A DNA stretch of 64,000 bases from Galeopsis tetrahit (taxonomy: Eukaryota; Streptophyta; Magnoliopsida; Lamiales; Lamiaceae). The stretch lies in the NCBI GenBank assembly GCA_963675135.1, contig OY776120.1, forward strand, positions 27,649,055 to 27,713,054, read 5' to 3'. Below are positions 23,801-35,489 of this stretch, in pieces (the stretch's first letter is position 1; the number at the start of each line of letters is the position of its first letter). The notes beneath the pieces are model-generated. The model saw nothing but the letters and a program-made list of their open reading frames with translations, was not told the DNA's origin and did not search any database. The translations under genes and the position numbers were made by a program.

Positions 23801-24894
23801 CTCTATTAAACCAAAACCTCAGATTACCTTGATACCCGTAGGAGAGGACACTGATAAGTGAATTCTTTTTTTTTTTTTAGAGTTAATTTTGGAGATGAAA
23901 TCTTATATATATAGAGAATTGAGAATGAGAATATGTACGGGCGAATTGAGTTATAGATATATTTTGTATTGGATAAATATAAATGTTATGTAGATATATT
24001 TTAGGATAAACATAAATATTATAATAATAATATTATATTATATCTTCAATTTCATATTATAATATATATATATATATCAATTAATTCTATATTTCAAGAA
24101 TTGATTCTCTAATTAACATACTTATATCAATTTGTATGAACGTTAGATTAAAAAAAAAAGAGTCATTCAATAATTTTTAAAAGTTTCTAAATCTTTATAA
24201 AATTAATATTAAGAAACTTGTAGAGTGGTTTTTAAAAAGTTTTACATTAAAAAATAATTATATTAAAAAAAGTATAAATACGTGAATTAATAATATCAAA
24301 AATCATTTTTTTGTCAAAATAAATTTAAATAAAAATCAAAAAATGGAGGTAGAGATATTAAGTTAAATCTAATTTATAGAAATTAATTTTATTTAATTTT
24401 ACTAAACTTATTTTATTTAATTTTAAAAAATTTATGAAAAATATATTTTAAAGGAATAGAGTACGTGTAAAAATAAAAATAACAATGAAACAATAATAAA
24501 ATAATACACAAGAACTTCCACATAATAACTTCCAAATAGTAATAATAAGATATCAATAGAACAAAATAAAAACATTAATAATAGTAATAATACGATATCA
24601 ATAGAACAAAATAAAGACATAGGATAAATTTATATAAAAATCAAAAGTCATTGAAATTCATTTCGTGAAATCGAGATTTCTTTAAATTAATTCATAGTGA
24701 CGTGTCTCTATCAATGTCGACTCCATCGGTGTCTCCATCGAGGCACGTGCTCCATCAACTGAGTCGGGCACAGTGACAAGTCATGGAGAAGAATGTTGGA
24801 ATATTAATTTTGACGCCATTTTAGAATATTATAAACCGACAAGATATGAAAACCCTCATGTTGGTATGACTGATACCAATATGGATCAACAAGT
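23801..24894. promoter_or_regulatory. divergent intergenic region of the outer CACTA element
   Basis: An AT-rich spacer between the two divergent transposase genes. A TATA box on the minus strand (TATATATAAG, about 23904-23913) lies about 100 bp before the start codon at 23800. Nothing resembling the TNP2 N-terminal domain can be read cleanly before 24895. Confidence 0.5.
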
Positions 24895-27800
24895 TGGGTG
24901 GAAGAAGCTGATATGTATCATACAATGATTTTGGAAGCTGGTGCTGGTAGTTCTCCAAATATGGGTGAGGAACCAACTGACGAGGCATTTCGGTTTTATG
25001 AAATGATGAAATCAGCTGATCAAGATTTGTATGATGGTTGTGATTCTCATTCCCAGTTGTCATTCAATGCTCGACTTATGGCCATCAAAACAGAGAACAA
25101 ACTTTCTCAACGAGCATATCTACAGATGATACAACTGTGCAATGAGATTTGTCCTTCAGTTAATAAGGTCCCTAAAACGGTTCATCAAAGCAAAAATCTG
25201 ATGAATGATATGGGTCTGCCGGTTGAGAAGATTGATTGTTGTGTCAATGGTTGCATATTATATTGGGGTGATGAAGACAGTAAGCTAGATAAGTGTAGGG
25301 TTTGTGGTCACCCTCGGTACAAAGAGCCACGTCGAAAAGGGCCTGGTGGTCAAACGAAGAGGACAAAGAAGAAGAAGAAGAAAGTGCCACATAAGAATAT
25401 GTATTATCTTCCTATCATTCCTCGTTTAATGAGGTTATACCAGTCTAGTGCCACAACAAAACACATGACGTGGCATGCAACAAATTCATCTCCACCCGAG
25501 TCTGGAGAAATGCGACATCCTGCAGACTCTAAGGCTTGGAAACACCTTGACAAAGAATTTCCAGATTTTGCTTGTGAACCGAGGAATGTGAGGTTGGACC
25601 TTAGCACAGATGGTTTTGCTCCATTTGGAATGTATGGGAAGCAGTATTCTTTGTGGCCGGTATTACTTACTCCGTATAATTTACCTCTGTGGATGTGCAT
25701 GAAACCTCAAACTATGTTTCTGACTGTATTAGTGCCTGGTCCGTCGAATCCCAAGGATAAGCTAGATGTCTATCTTCAGCCTCTTATAAAAGACTTGATC
25801 TTTTTGTGGGAGAACGGGGTCTAGACATACGATATTTCTAGTAAGCAGAACTTCACGATGCGTGTTGCTGTATTGTGGACCATTAGCGACTTTCCTGCGT
25901 ATTCTATGTTGTCCGGGTGGAGTACGGCCGGAAAGAAAGCATGCCCGTATTGTATGGAGCATTCTGAAGCTTTCAGTCTTCTGGAGAGTAGGAAATTGTT
26001 ATGGTTCGATAATCATCGAAAGTTCTTGCCTCGAGATCATCCATTTCGAAGGAATAAGCAGAACTTCATTAAGAATAAAACAGTTACTAACAATGCACCG
26101 CCCATTCGGACAGGTATTTAATTTAGTTTTACATCCCTAACTCGTGAATTATACGTATATTTTCTTAATTTATAAGATGCATACATTTTTTAATCGTACA
26201 TGACATAGGTTGTTAATGGAGATTGATTGGAAGGGTTTGAAAAAACCTACATAGGAAAACGCAGAAGAACATAACAAACGAATCAAAGACGGTTGGAACA
26301 AAAATAGTATTTTTTGGGACTTGCCCTACTAGAGTTCGCTTTTGATTCGGCATAACTTGGATGTGATGCACATTGAGAAGAATGTGTTTGATAATGTGTT
26401 CCACACAATCATGAACACGGAAGGCAGGACAAAAGATACTCCAAAGTCCCGGGATGAGTTGAATACTTTATGTTACCGTGAAGAGTTGAAAAAGGATATC
26501 GTCACAGGTAAATATCCCAAGGCTTGCTACACACTTGATAAGTCTCAGAAACAGGCATTGTGTAGATGGATTCAAGAATTGAACTTTCCGGACAACTACG
26601 TGTCAAACTTGGCTCGATGCGTAGACACAACAAAAGGAAAGGTTGCTGGGATGAAGAGTCATGATTGTCACGTGTTTATGCAACGCTTGTTACCTATTGC
26701 ATTCAAGGAATATCTTCCAAATAGTGTGTGGAGGGTTATTACTGAATTAAGTCTATTTTTCAGAGATTTAACGTCCACGACTATCAAGACAGATGATATG
26801 ATTCGTTTAGAGAAAGACATTCCAGTCATTTTGTGTAAATTGTAACGAATTTTTCCACCTAGCTTCTTTGACTCGATGGAACACTTGCCAGTTCACTTAG
26901 CATATGAAGCCAAAGTTTGTGGTCCAGTGCAATACAGGTGGATGTACCCATTTGAAAGGTAAACTCATAATTTGTACAATGCTCAATTTTATTTGCAATT
27001 GACTTAATTTATATATATATTATTCAGGTATCTTCATAACTTGAAACGAAATGTTAAACAAAAGGCAAATGTTGAAGCATCAATTGTGAATGCATATTTG
27101 AATGAAGAGGTTGGGATGTTTTGTTCTTATTACTTTGAGGACCATGTCAAGACGAGGTTGAGGAATGAGCCTCGTAACTACGATGGTAGATGTGAAAATA
27201 ATATTAATCTAGATGTCGATGGCATGTTGTCCATATTTAAATTTGACGGCCGACCGAAGGGCAAATACACTCAGCGGAGTTGGTTAACGGACGAAGAGTC
27301 AAAAACTGCACATACATACGTGTTATTGAATTGTGCAGAAGTTCAACCCTACATTCAGTAAGTAGTTTCATACATGTCTCATTTATTCAATCTCATTATT
27401 AGATAATTATTATTGATAATGATATATTTTTGTGAATTAGGATGTATATTCAACAATTAAGACAAGAAGAACAAAATATCTCAGATGCAGACATAGATGC
27501 TAGTATTCAACATAATTTTTCCATTTGGTTCCAAAAATATGTGAGTACCAATTCAATACGTGTTATTGGAATATATATTAGTGTTCGTGTATATATAGAA
27601 ATTTATATAATTTAAAGTTATTTTAAATTATAGGGTGAGTCACACGACGTTGAGAATCCATATTTAAGGGATCTTAGCAAAGGGCCACTACGTCGAGTAA
27701 GGACTTACGACGGCTACTATGTGAATGGGTACAAATTTCATACATCTGAGTTTGCATCAAGAAGATCGACTACCAACAGTGGTGTTTGCATTAAAAGTGC

Positions 27801-28376
27801 AAACTACAATGCAGATGCAAGTGATTACTTTGGAGTGTTGCAAGAAGTCGTTGAAGTAGAATATTCGGGATATCCGACAAAGACTGTAGTGTTGTTCAAA
27901 TGTGATTGGTTTGATCACACCCCCTTAGGAACAAAAATCCATTCGAATCACAAGCTTGTGGATGTTCATCAGAGAAGAAGATATAAAGGGTATGATCCGT
28001 TTGTATTTGCCATTCAAGTGTGTCAAGTATACTACTGCACCTATCCAGGAGGATCACGTAACAATGAATGGATCGCTGTTTGCAAAGTAAAGGCAAGATC
28101 CTCGGTGGAAGGCACTGCAAAGAAAAAACATGACGAAAGTGAAGATGCGTTTCAAACAGAAAATATAGAGACTGAAACTGAGGTGTTTGCGACAGATTTC
28201 AATCTTTTTGTAGATTTAACGGCTGCAAATCGTGATTTGATCAAAATTGAATATGATGAATATGATGAGAAGGGGAATAAGGATGGAGATGAATATGATG
28301 ATGATGATGATGATGAAGAAGAAGAAGAAGATGAAAGATGAAGATGAAGATGAAGATGATTATGAAGATGAAGATT
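24895..28376 (+). pseudogene. TNP2-type CACTA transposase of the outer element, broken
   Basis: Homologous along its length to the intact inner gene at 30894-34968, in the same five-exon form: about 24895-26114, 26213-26959, 27029-27360, 27440-27540 and 27633-28376. Recognisable TNP2 blocks are EEPTDEAFRFYEMMKSADQD, EKIDCCVNGCILYWGDED, CRVCGHPRYKE, LMRLYQSSATTKHMTWHAT and IRHNLDVMHIEKNVFDN, then the C-terminal domains and a polyacidic tail. The first roughly 170 residues (the transposase-associated domain) are missing or shifted out of frame. In-frame stops occur at about 25822 (TAG), 26252 (TAG), 26329 (TAG) and 26843 (TAA), so the element cannot make its own TNP2. Confidence 0.9.
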
Positions 28377-28696
28377 AAATGTACGTAATTTAATTTATTT
28401 ATTTGAAATTATAAATTAAGATCGACTTTTACTTCAAAAATTATTCAATCAACATATTTTTTATATATTTTTAAAGTTACAAATTAATAAATTAATTATA
28501 TATGTTAAAAATAAAGTGTCTAAACTACGCATATTTTTTAGTATTTTACAACTTATCGACGGATGTGAGTAATTACAATTTTTAGAAATTAATTAAAAAA
28601 AATTACATTTACAAATTTAAAAATTACAATTTGAATACATGTGAAAGAAATAAATTAATATACATATACAATTAATATTGAAAGATAAAACAAAAG
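28377..28696. other. AT-rich non-coding part of the outer CACTA element
   Basis: No gene or repeat seen in this stretch. Confidence 0.6.
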
Positions 28697-28781
28697 AGTT
28701 ATTTGTCCTCGTGGCAGATGCTCAATAATGGACACTGGTCCACTAGGGTTCAATTCCCACATAGACCAAAAAAAAAAGGTC
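28697..28781 (+). repeat. tRNA-like remnant, possibly a SINE
   Basis: Contains GGGTTCAATTCCCACATAGACC, close to the Pol III B box consensus, 40 bp after TCGTGGCAGATGCTC, a weak A-box candidate, and ends in a run of ten A. It does not fold convincingly as a complete tRNA. A short tRNA-derived SINE fragment is the best guess. Confidence 0.3.
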
Positions 28782-28869
28782 AATTAAATAGTTGAAGAGG
28801 GGATGGGTTGGGCTTGGGCTGGGTTTCGGGCTGGGTTTGGGCTTATAATGCTCTTGGACACGGATTTTT

Positions 28870-29213
28870 GAATCGTGTCGAATGATTTTTGGAGACGGAA
28901 AAAATCCAATTCGAATTAGGAACGAAATTATAGACAGATTTTTGATCAGGGGTAAAATGGACCGTACGACATTTAGACACGGATTTAGAGTCGACATAAC
29001 GTCGTTTCTAATTAAGAACGAAATTAAAAATGGATTTTTGACCCGGATGTAAAATGGGTCGTTTATCGTTTAGATACGGATTTAGAGACGATAAAATGTC
29101 GTTTCTAAATAGGAATGAAATTATAGACGGATTTTTGACCCGGATGTAAAACTAGTCGTTTATCGTTTAGATACGGATTTAGAGACGATAAAATGTCGTT
29201 GTTAAATAGAAAC
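28870..29213. repeat. 97-bp tandem subterminal repeats of the outer CACTA element
   Basis: Units share TTTTTGACCCGGATGTAAAA and TTTAGATACGGATTTAGAGA. Spacing between the GATCAGG/GACCCGG words is 96-97 bp (28945, 29041, 29138). The inner CACTA element fell into the array, which resumes at 39378 (TTTTGACCCGGATATAAAAT). Confidence 0.9.
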
Positions 29214-29239
29214 GACCACTACAAAAAAAGGGCGTTTTA

Positions 29240-29735
29240 GAGACGGATTTACCGACGGAATTTCCGTCGGCCGCCGATGTTACCGACGGATTTGCCGACG
29301 GAAGGTCGGCCGTCCCCTTTTTCATCGTCAGTATTTTTGCCGACGGATTTGTGAATTCCGTCGGGATTTCCGACGGATTGGCTGACGGCTTATCCGTCGG
29401 CAATGCCGACGGATTTACCGAGGGATATTCCGTCGGTATTTCGGACAACCCGTTTAACAAACCGGGTCAACATTTCGTCGGTAATTCCGTCGGAAAGAAT
29501 GGATTAAAATAATAATAAAATAAATTAGAATGAATTAAAATAATTATAAAAGAAATTAATTTTTGAATAAATATTGATTTCGACATTCATATGCCGACGG
29601 AATTTCCGTCGGTCATATGCCGACGGAATATCCGTCGGCATTTTACCGAGGGAAATTCCGTCAGTAAAACAAAAAAATGAATAAAAAAAAAATGATTTCG
29701 AAATTCACATATCGACGGAATATCCGTCAGTAAAA
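29240..29735. repeat. left subterminal palindromic dyads of the inner CACTA element
   Basis: Many CCGACGGAATTTCCGTCGG-type palindromes and half sites (ACCGACGGA, TCCGTCGG), at spacings of 2-6 bp within a dyad. The same motif fills the right end. Confidence 0.95.
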
Positions 29736-30062
29736 CAAAATATTAATAAAAAAAATATGGGTGGCCGGAGAGGCCCCGACCAGAATTTCATTTTCCGACC
29801 ACAATTAATTGGCATTGGTTTGTCGAAATATAATGCATGGATACAATAGAGGGGACAATTAATTGGCATTGGTTTGTCAAAATTACCACTAACACAAACC
29901 AATAAATTACATATACTACACTAGAATCTATAACAAATATAGGGGGCAATCCAAACAAAGAGTAGTAAAGCATCGGAAGACATTTAACTAATCGTTGCTG
30001 CAGGAAGACATTTTTGACATATTATGGAATCATCAAACCTGGAACATATCTCGTTGCAACTG

Positions 30063-30325
30063 TCAATGGCTTCGGTGTGCTTGTTGAGCCCACAATTCGT
30101 CGTTTTCATCATCATCCGAAACTGAAATACAAAATCAAATCAGTTTGTTCAAACAACAAAATACAAATTGACAACTCAAAAAAAAAAAAAGGAAAGCGTA
30201 CCACGGCAGAGAAAATGGGAGGACGGCGGTTTACGACGCGGAGAGAGGACGGCGGAGGGGAGGAGGAGGAGGCGCCGCCACTTCCCCCTTACTGAATTAT
30301 ATCCATTAAAACTGTTATGTTCCAT
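30063..30325 (-). CDS. hypothetical small spliced ORF at the left of the inner CACTA element
   Basis: A weak call. A minus-strand TATA box (GTATATAAAA, 30501-30510) with dyads just upstream is followed by a GC-rich leader (30345-30480). An ATG at 30325 opens a frame to a GT donor at 30201. An AG acceptor at 30123-30122 (TTTTGTATTTCAG) continues it, ending TGA at 30063. The product would be about 60 aa, arginine/leucine/proline-rich with an acidic end (SDDDENDELWAQ). No family is recognised. It could be a fourth transcript of the element, a captured host exon, or non-coding RNA. Confidence 0.25.
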
Positions 30326-30516
30326 TAAAACTGTTATGTTACCTGTAAAAGGGGAGGAAGGAGGGAGGAGGAGTGGGGGGAGAAGGTGGATACAGAGGTT
30401 TGGGTGGGGGAGGAGGCGGCGGCGGCGGCGTTGCTGGGCGAGGGAGGCGAGGAGGTGGAGGGAGGCGAGGTGGGAGAGAGGAAATTTCTAAAAGAATAGG
30501 TTTTATATACGAGTAA

Positions 30517-30660
30517 ATACCGACGGATTGTCCGTCGGTATTTTTCAAAAAGTAAATACCGACGGAAAGTTAATTCCGTCAGCATGTTGGCGACGGATTA
30601 TCCGTCGGTATTTTCAAAAAGTAAATACCGACGGAAAGTTAATTCCGTCAGCATTTGGCG
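30517..30660. repeat. internal dyad cluster next to the left promoter and TNP2 3' end
   Basis: Dyads such as CCGACGGATTGTCCGTCGG and GCGACGGATTATCCGTCGG, arranged in two near-identical ~70-bp units. The stretch 30630-30705 closely resembles the GRF promoter region at 35338-35430. Confidence 0.9.
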
Positions 30661-30893
30661 ATTTTTTTTATTTTTTTTTTTAAATAATTCAATTTTTTCT
30701 ATATACTAGACCTACTAAATTACCAAAATATTTTTTTAAAAAATCACAAAATTCATTTCTTCCACATATATTAATAAATATATTGGTTGTGGCTTATATT
30801 TATAGTAAATTTAATTTTTATAATTTGTACCTAAATGATAAATAATTAATTAACTTTTATAAAATAAGAAATAAATACATTACATTAATTGAA
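30661..30893. other. AT-rich spacer after TNP2
   Basis: Contains a TTCAATTTTTTCTATATACT segment matching the GRF promoter. No gene seen. It may hold the TNP2 3' untranslated region. Confidence 0.5.
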
Positions 30894-32311
30894 TTAATTT
30901 TCATCTTCATCGTCTTCATCCTCCTCTTCGTCCTTATCCTCCTCCTCATCATCATCATCTTCCTCATCCTCCTCCTCCTCATCATCATCTTCCTCATCCT
31001 CCTCCTCATCCTCATCTTCTTCATTCTCCTCTTCATTCTCCTCTTCATCCTCATCTTCATCCTCTTCTTCATCCCCCTCCTCTTCACCTTCAATTTCGAT
31101 TAATTGGGGATTTGCAACCGTCAAGGGTACAGAAAGATTGAAATCTCCCGTAAAGACTTCAGTTGGAGTCTCTATTTGTTCTGCTTGAAATGGAGATTCA
31201 TCTTCAGTATTTTTGTCCTTTTTAGGGACTTTTACCATTGACCTTGCCTTTACTTTGCAAACAGCGTGCCATTCATAACCACGTGGAGCTCCCGGATATG
31301 TGCAGTAGTATACTTGAGATACTTGATGGGCAAATACAAATGGATCATCCCCAACATACGCCCTTTTCGAACTAACATCAACGAGCTTGTACTCCGGGTG
31401 AATTCTTGTTCCTAGATGGCCTGAATCAAACCAATGACACTTGAACAACACTACAGTCTTTGTTGGATATCCTGGATATTCTACTTCGACGACTTCCCGT
31501 AACACCCCAAAGTAATCACTTGCATCTGCATTGTAATTCGCACTGCTAACGCAGACGCCACTGTTGGTAGTTGCCTTTGTCGACGCATACCCAGACGTAT
31601 GAAATCTGTAGCCCTTCACAATATAACCGTTGTAAGTCTTTACACGACGTAGTGGTCCCTTGCTGAGATCTCGTAAGAATCGACTGTCTAGAGCGTTATC
31701 CCGTTCCTATACGGCTCAATTTAAAATTAATTAAAATAAATATTAATTTATTTACGTAAAACATAATTAATTAAATGGTACTCACATAACGTTCGAACCA
31801 TCGGGAAAATTCACGTTGAATACGAGCATCTATATATGCATCTGAGATGTTTGGTTCTGCTCGTCGTAGTTCTTGAGCGTACATCCTAATTCACAACATT
31901 CAAAAACTTGGTTAATATTAAATGACATAAATGAAGTGGTATTTAAATAGACGATTTATATATGAAATACTTACTCGATGTATGGCTGAACTTCATCACA
32001 ATTCAACAACACATACGTTTGTGCTATTTCCGCCTCCGAGTTCGTCTCCCAATATCGTTCAGTGGGTTTTCCTATTGGCCGTCCCTTAGACTTGAATATG
32101 GAGAGCATTCCATCGACCTCTTCACTGATATCGTCAGCGGATGTACCACCGAAGTTACGTGGAGCACTTCTTAACTTTGTGTTGACGTGGTCTTCAAAGT
32201 AATAAGAACAAAACATGCCAACCTCTTCATTCAAATAAGCATTCACAATCGATGCTTCAACGTTTGCCTTTTGTTTAGCATTGCGTTTCAAGTTGTGGAG
32301 ATACCTGATAT

Positions 32312-32342
<31 letters not shown>

Positions 32343-34968
32343 AAACTTATATGAATGCATGTGTAATTGTAATGAAATAAAAAAAGTAAGATTTTACCTT
32401 TCAAATGGGTACATCCACCTGTATTGCACCGGACCACAAATTCTCGCTTCATACGCTAAGTGAACGGGTAAGTGTTCCATCGAGTTAAAGAAGCTAGGTG
32501 GAAAAATTTGTTCCAACTTACACAAAATCACTGGAATGTCTTCATCTAAACGAATCATATCATCGATCGTGATCGTTGTAGCCGTTAAATCTCTAAAAAA
32601 TAGACTTAATTCAGTGATAGCCCTCCACACATTGAGAGGAAGAAGTTCTCGGAACGCAATCGGTATCAAGCGTTGCATAAATACATGACAATCATGACTC
32701 TTCATCCTTGCAACCTTACCCGTTGTTGTGTCTACGCATCGACTCAAGTTCGACACGTAGCCGTCCGGAAAGTTCAACTCCTTTATCCACCTACACAATC
32801 TTTGTTTTTGTGGCTTATCCAGTGTGTAGCTAGCCTTTGGAAATTTACCTGTACGCTCATCCTTTTTCAACTCTGGACGGCGACAAAGAGTGTCCAAATC
32901 CTCCCGAGACTTTGGAGTGTCTTTCGTCTTGCCTTCCGTGTTCATGATTGTGTGGAACACATTGTCAAACACATTCTTTTCAATGTGCATCACATCCAAA
33001 TTGTGTCGTATCAATAGTGAACTCCAGTATGGTAAGTCCCAAAAAATACTCCTTTTGTTCCAACCACCCTCAATTCCTCTGTTGTGTACCGCTGCATTTT
33101 CCTCAGTACTTTTTTTCAACCCCGTCACTTGAACCTCATATAACAACCTACGTCCTGTACGGAGAGTAAATTATAAGTGACACTAAAAGCAATAGATAAA
33201 TATACGTTTAGTACTCGATTATTAAATAAATGTATAAAATACCATCTCGTAGTGGAGGTCGATTGTTTGTGACTGCTCTGTTTTTTACGAAGTTCTTCTT
33301 ATTTCTTCGAAACGGGTGACCTTGAGGTAAGAACCTACGGTGATTATCGAACCATGAAACTTTTTTACTCACCGGGAGACTGAAAGCTTCAGTATTCTCC
33401 ATACAATACGGACATGCTTTCTTTCCGGCCGTACTCCACCCGGACAACATACCATATGCAGGAAAGTCGCTAATGGTCCATAAAAGAGCAGCACGCATCG
33501 TGAAGTTCTGCTTTCTAAAAACATCGTATGTTTGGACTCCATTCTCCCATAAGAAGATCAAGTCTTTTATAAGAGGTTGGAGATAAACATCCAGTTTGTC
33601 CTTTGGATTCGTTGGTCCAGGCACCAATACAGTCAGAAACATTGTTTGAGGTTTCATGCACATCCACGGAGGAAGATTATATGGAGTCAGTATCACCGGC
33701 CACAAAGAATACTGCTTCCCATGCATCCCAAACGGTGCAAAACCATCAGTACACAAACCTAATCTCACATTCCTCGGTTCACAACCAAAATTTGGAAACA
33801 CGTTGTCAAGATGTTTCCAGGCCTCTGAGTCTGCCGGATGTCGCATCTCCCTCGACTCAGCCGAAGAGGAATCTGTAGCATGCCACGTCATGTGTTGTGC
33901 AGTGGCACTTGATTGATATAATCTCATCAAACGGGGAATGATAGGAAGGTAGTACATCTTCTTATATGGCACTTTCTTCTTTGTCTTCTTCGATTGACCA
34001 CCAGGTCCCTTTCGACGTGCCTCTTTGTACCGGGGATGGCCACACAATCTACACATATTCAGACTGCTATCTTCGTCACCCCAATATAACATGCAACCAT
34101 TCACACAACAATCAATCTTCTCAACCGGCAAACCAACATTCTTCAACATTTGTTTGCTTTGATGAAACGTCGTAGGCACCTTATTATTTTGAGGACAAAT
34201 TTCACTGCATAACTGTGTCACTTGCTCATATGCCCTGTTAGAAAGCTTGTTCTCGGTCTTAATGTTCATGAGTCGTGCATTAAATGACAACTGTGAGTGA
34301 GATTCACAACCCGGATATAAATCTTCTTCGACTAATTTGAGCATCTCATAAAACCGAAATGCCTCATTCGTCGGCTCCTCTTCCATGTTTGAAAAGCCAG
34401 CTTCCCTGATCATTGTTTGATACATATTCGGTTCTTCGTCCCCAAACTGTTGTTCTTCGTCCCCAAACTGTTGTTCTTCGTCCCCAAACTGTTGTTCTTC
34501 GTCACCAAAATGTTGTTCTTCGTCCCCAAACTGTTGTTCTTCGTCACCAAAATGTTGTTCTTCGTCCCCAAACTGTTGTTCTTCGTCCCCAAACCGTTGT
34601 TCTACCTCGTTACTAGTGCCAACATGATCGAAATTTGCTTCAAGTTGATAGATTCCAGTAGTGTAATAGTAAAACACTTCATCAAATCTATAAGGCCAAC
34701 GTGTTTCGCCATGACTAGTCCAATTATAATAATTATCAACGAAACCATTCTTCACAATATGCACTAGGACCTCATCAATCTCTTTATATTGCTTATTCTG
34801 ACATTTCTTAGCATTACACGGACACCTAATGCAATTTCCACTCATGTAATGTGGCTGGCTTTTTGCAAATTCAACAAATAACACGAGTTCATTATAAAAT
34901 TCCACATTCACATTTCCTCTAATCATTCTAGGAGTACAATACATCCAACGACGGTCAGGCAAATCCAT
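30894..34968 (-). CDS. TNP2-type transposase of the inner CACTA element (intact, 5 exons)
   Basis: The catalytic CACTA transposase, acting in the nucleus on the element's ends. Exons on the minus strand: 34968-33243, 33154-32398, 32304-31975, 31885-31786 and 31706-30894, all with GT-AG introns. They sum to 3726 nt, 1241 aa, with no stop. The N-terminal transposase-associated domain (DRRWMYCTPRMIRGNVNVEF, then CIRCPCNAKKC) is followed by an insert of seven-residue EEQQFGD repeats, the TNP2 core (KIDCCVNGCMLYWGDEDS, CRLCGHPRYKEARRKGPGG, LMRLYQSSATAQHMTWHATD, RHNLDVMHIEKNVFDN) and two C-terminal plant transposase domains (DUF4218/DUF4216 type). A polyacidic Glu/Asp tail of about 60 residues ends the protein. 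A TATA box lies at about 35037-35046 on the minus strand. The splice sites are my reading. Confidence 0.88.
34432..34605. repeat. 21-bp coding repeat in TNP2, about 8 units
   Basis: Units of TTCGTCCCCAAACTGTTGTTC on the plus strand, encoding GDEEQQF or GDEEQHF on the minus strand. The length is always a multiple of three, so the frame is kept. The outer element's TNP2 reads no such repeat at this place. Confidence 0.95.
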
Positions 34969-35489
34969 CTGCTAAACATTTAAGTGGAGCAACACATTAC
35001 TAAACTAAACTTATAATAAATTCAAACAAAACTTATTATATATATAACACATGTAATTACATTATATTGAATTTTATATATAGAGTAAATTAAAAATGGT
35101 AGAAAATGTACCGTAATTTGATGTTTCTGAATACCCGAGCGTGAAGTGGAAAATTAGGCAGTAGAAAGTTTTGGTGTAAATTTGCAATACGAAAGTGAAG
35201 TGGAAAAAAAGAAAGTTTTAGGGAAACATTTCCCGACGGATATGCAGACGGAATTATCTTTCCGTCGGCATTTCACCCGCCCAAATTTCCGTCGGTCAAG
35301 ATAAATGCCGACGGATTATCCGTCGGCATTTATCAAATGGTGAATTCCGACGGAAACTTAATTCCGTCGGCATTTGGCGTGTTATTATTATTATTTTTTT
35401 ATTAATTAATTCAATTTTTTGTATATATAGCAACAACACAAAGCTCACACACACCATATTCGATTTTTTCTATTTTGCAAAGAAATATC
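34969..35489. promoter_or_regulatory. divergent TNP2/GRF promoter with dyad cluster
   Basis: A minus-strand TATA box for TNP2 at about 35037-35046, a plus-strand TATA box for the GRF gene at 35422-35428 (GTATATATAG), and between them CCGACGGA/TCCGTCGG dyads at 35232-35375. In maize Spm the TNPA protein binds such motifs and acts on the element's promoter, so autoregulation is plausible here. Confidence 0.7.

Noticed and set aside
28697..28770. A functional tRNA gene
   Set aside because: A good B box is present but no convincing cloverleaf or anticodon stem; listed only as a possible SINE remnant.
30168..30585. Arg-rich and Pro/Ser-rich frames over the GC-rich island
   Set aside because: These frames arise from GGAGGA-type low complexity; only the spliced minus-strand ORF has promoter and splice signals, and that is weak.
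30857..31093. A Lys/Arg/Met-rich minus-strand frame
   Set aside because: It is a shifted frame of the GAA/GAT run encoding the polyacidic tail of TNP2.
34413..34767. Plus-strand repeat proteins VLRPQTV and FVPKLLF
   Set aside because: They are antisense to the 21-bp coding repeat of TNP2, which is the real frame.
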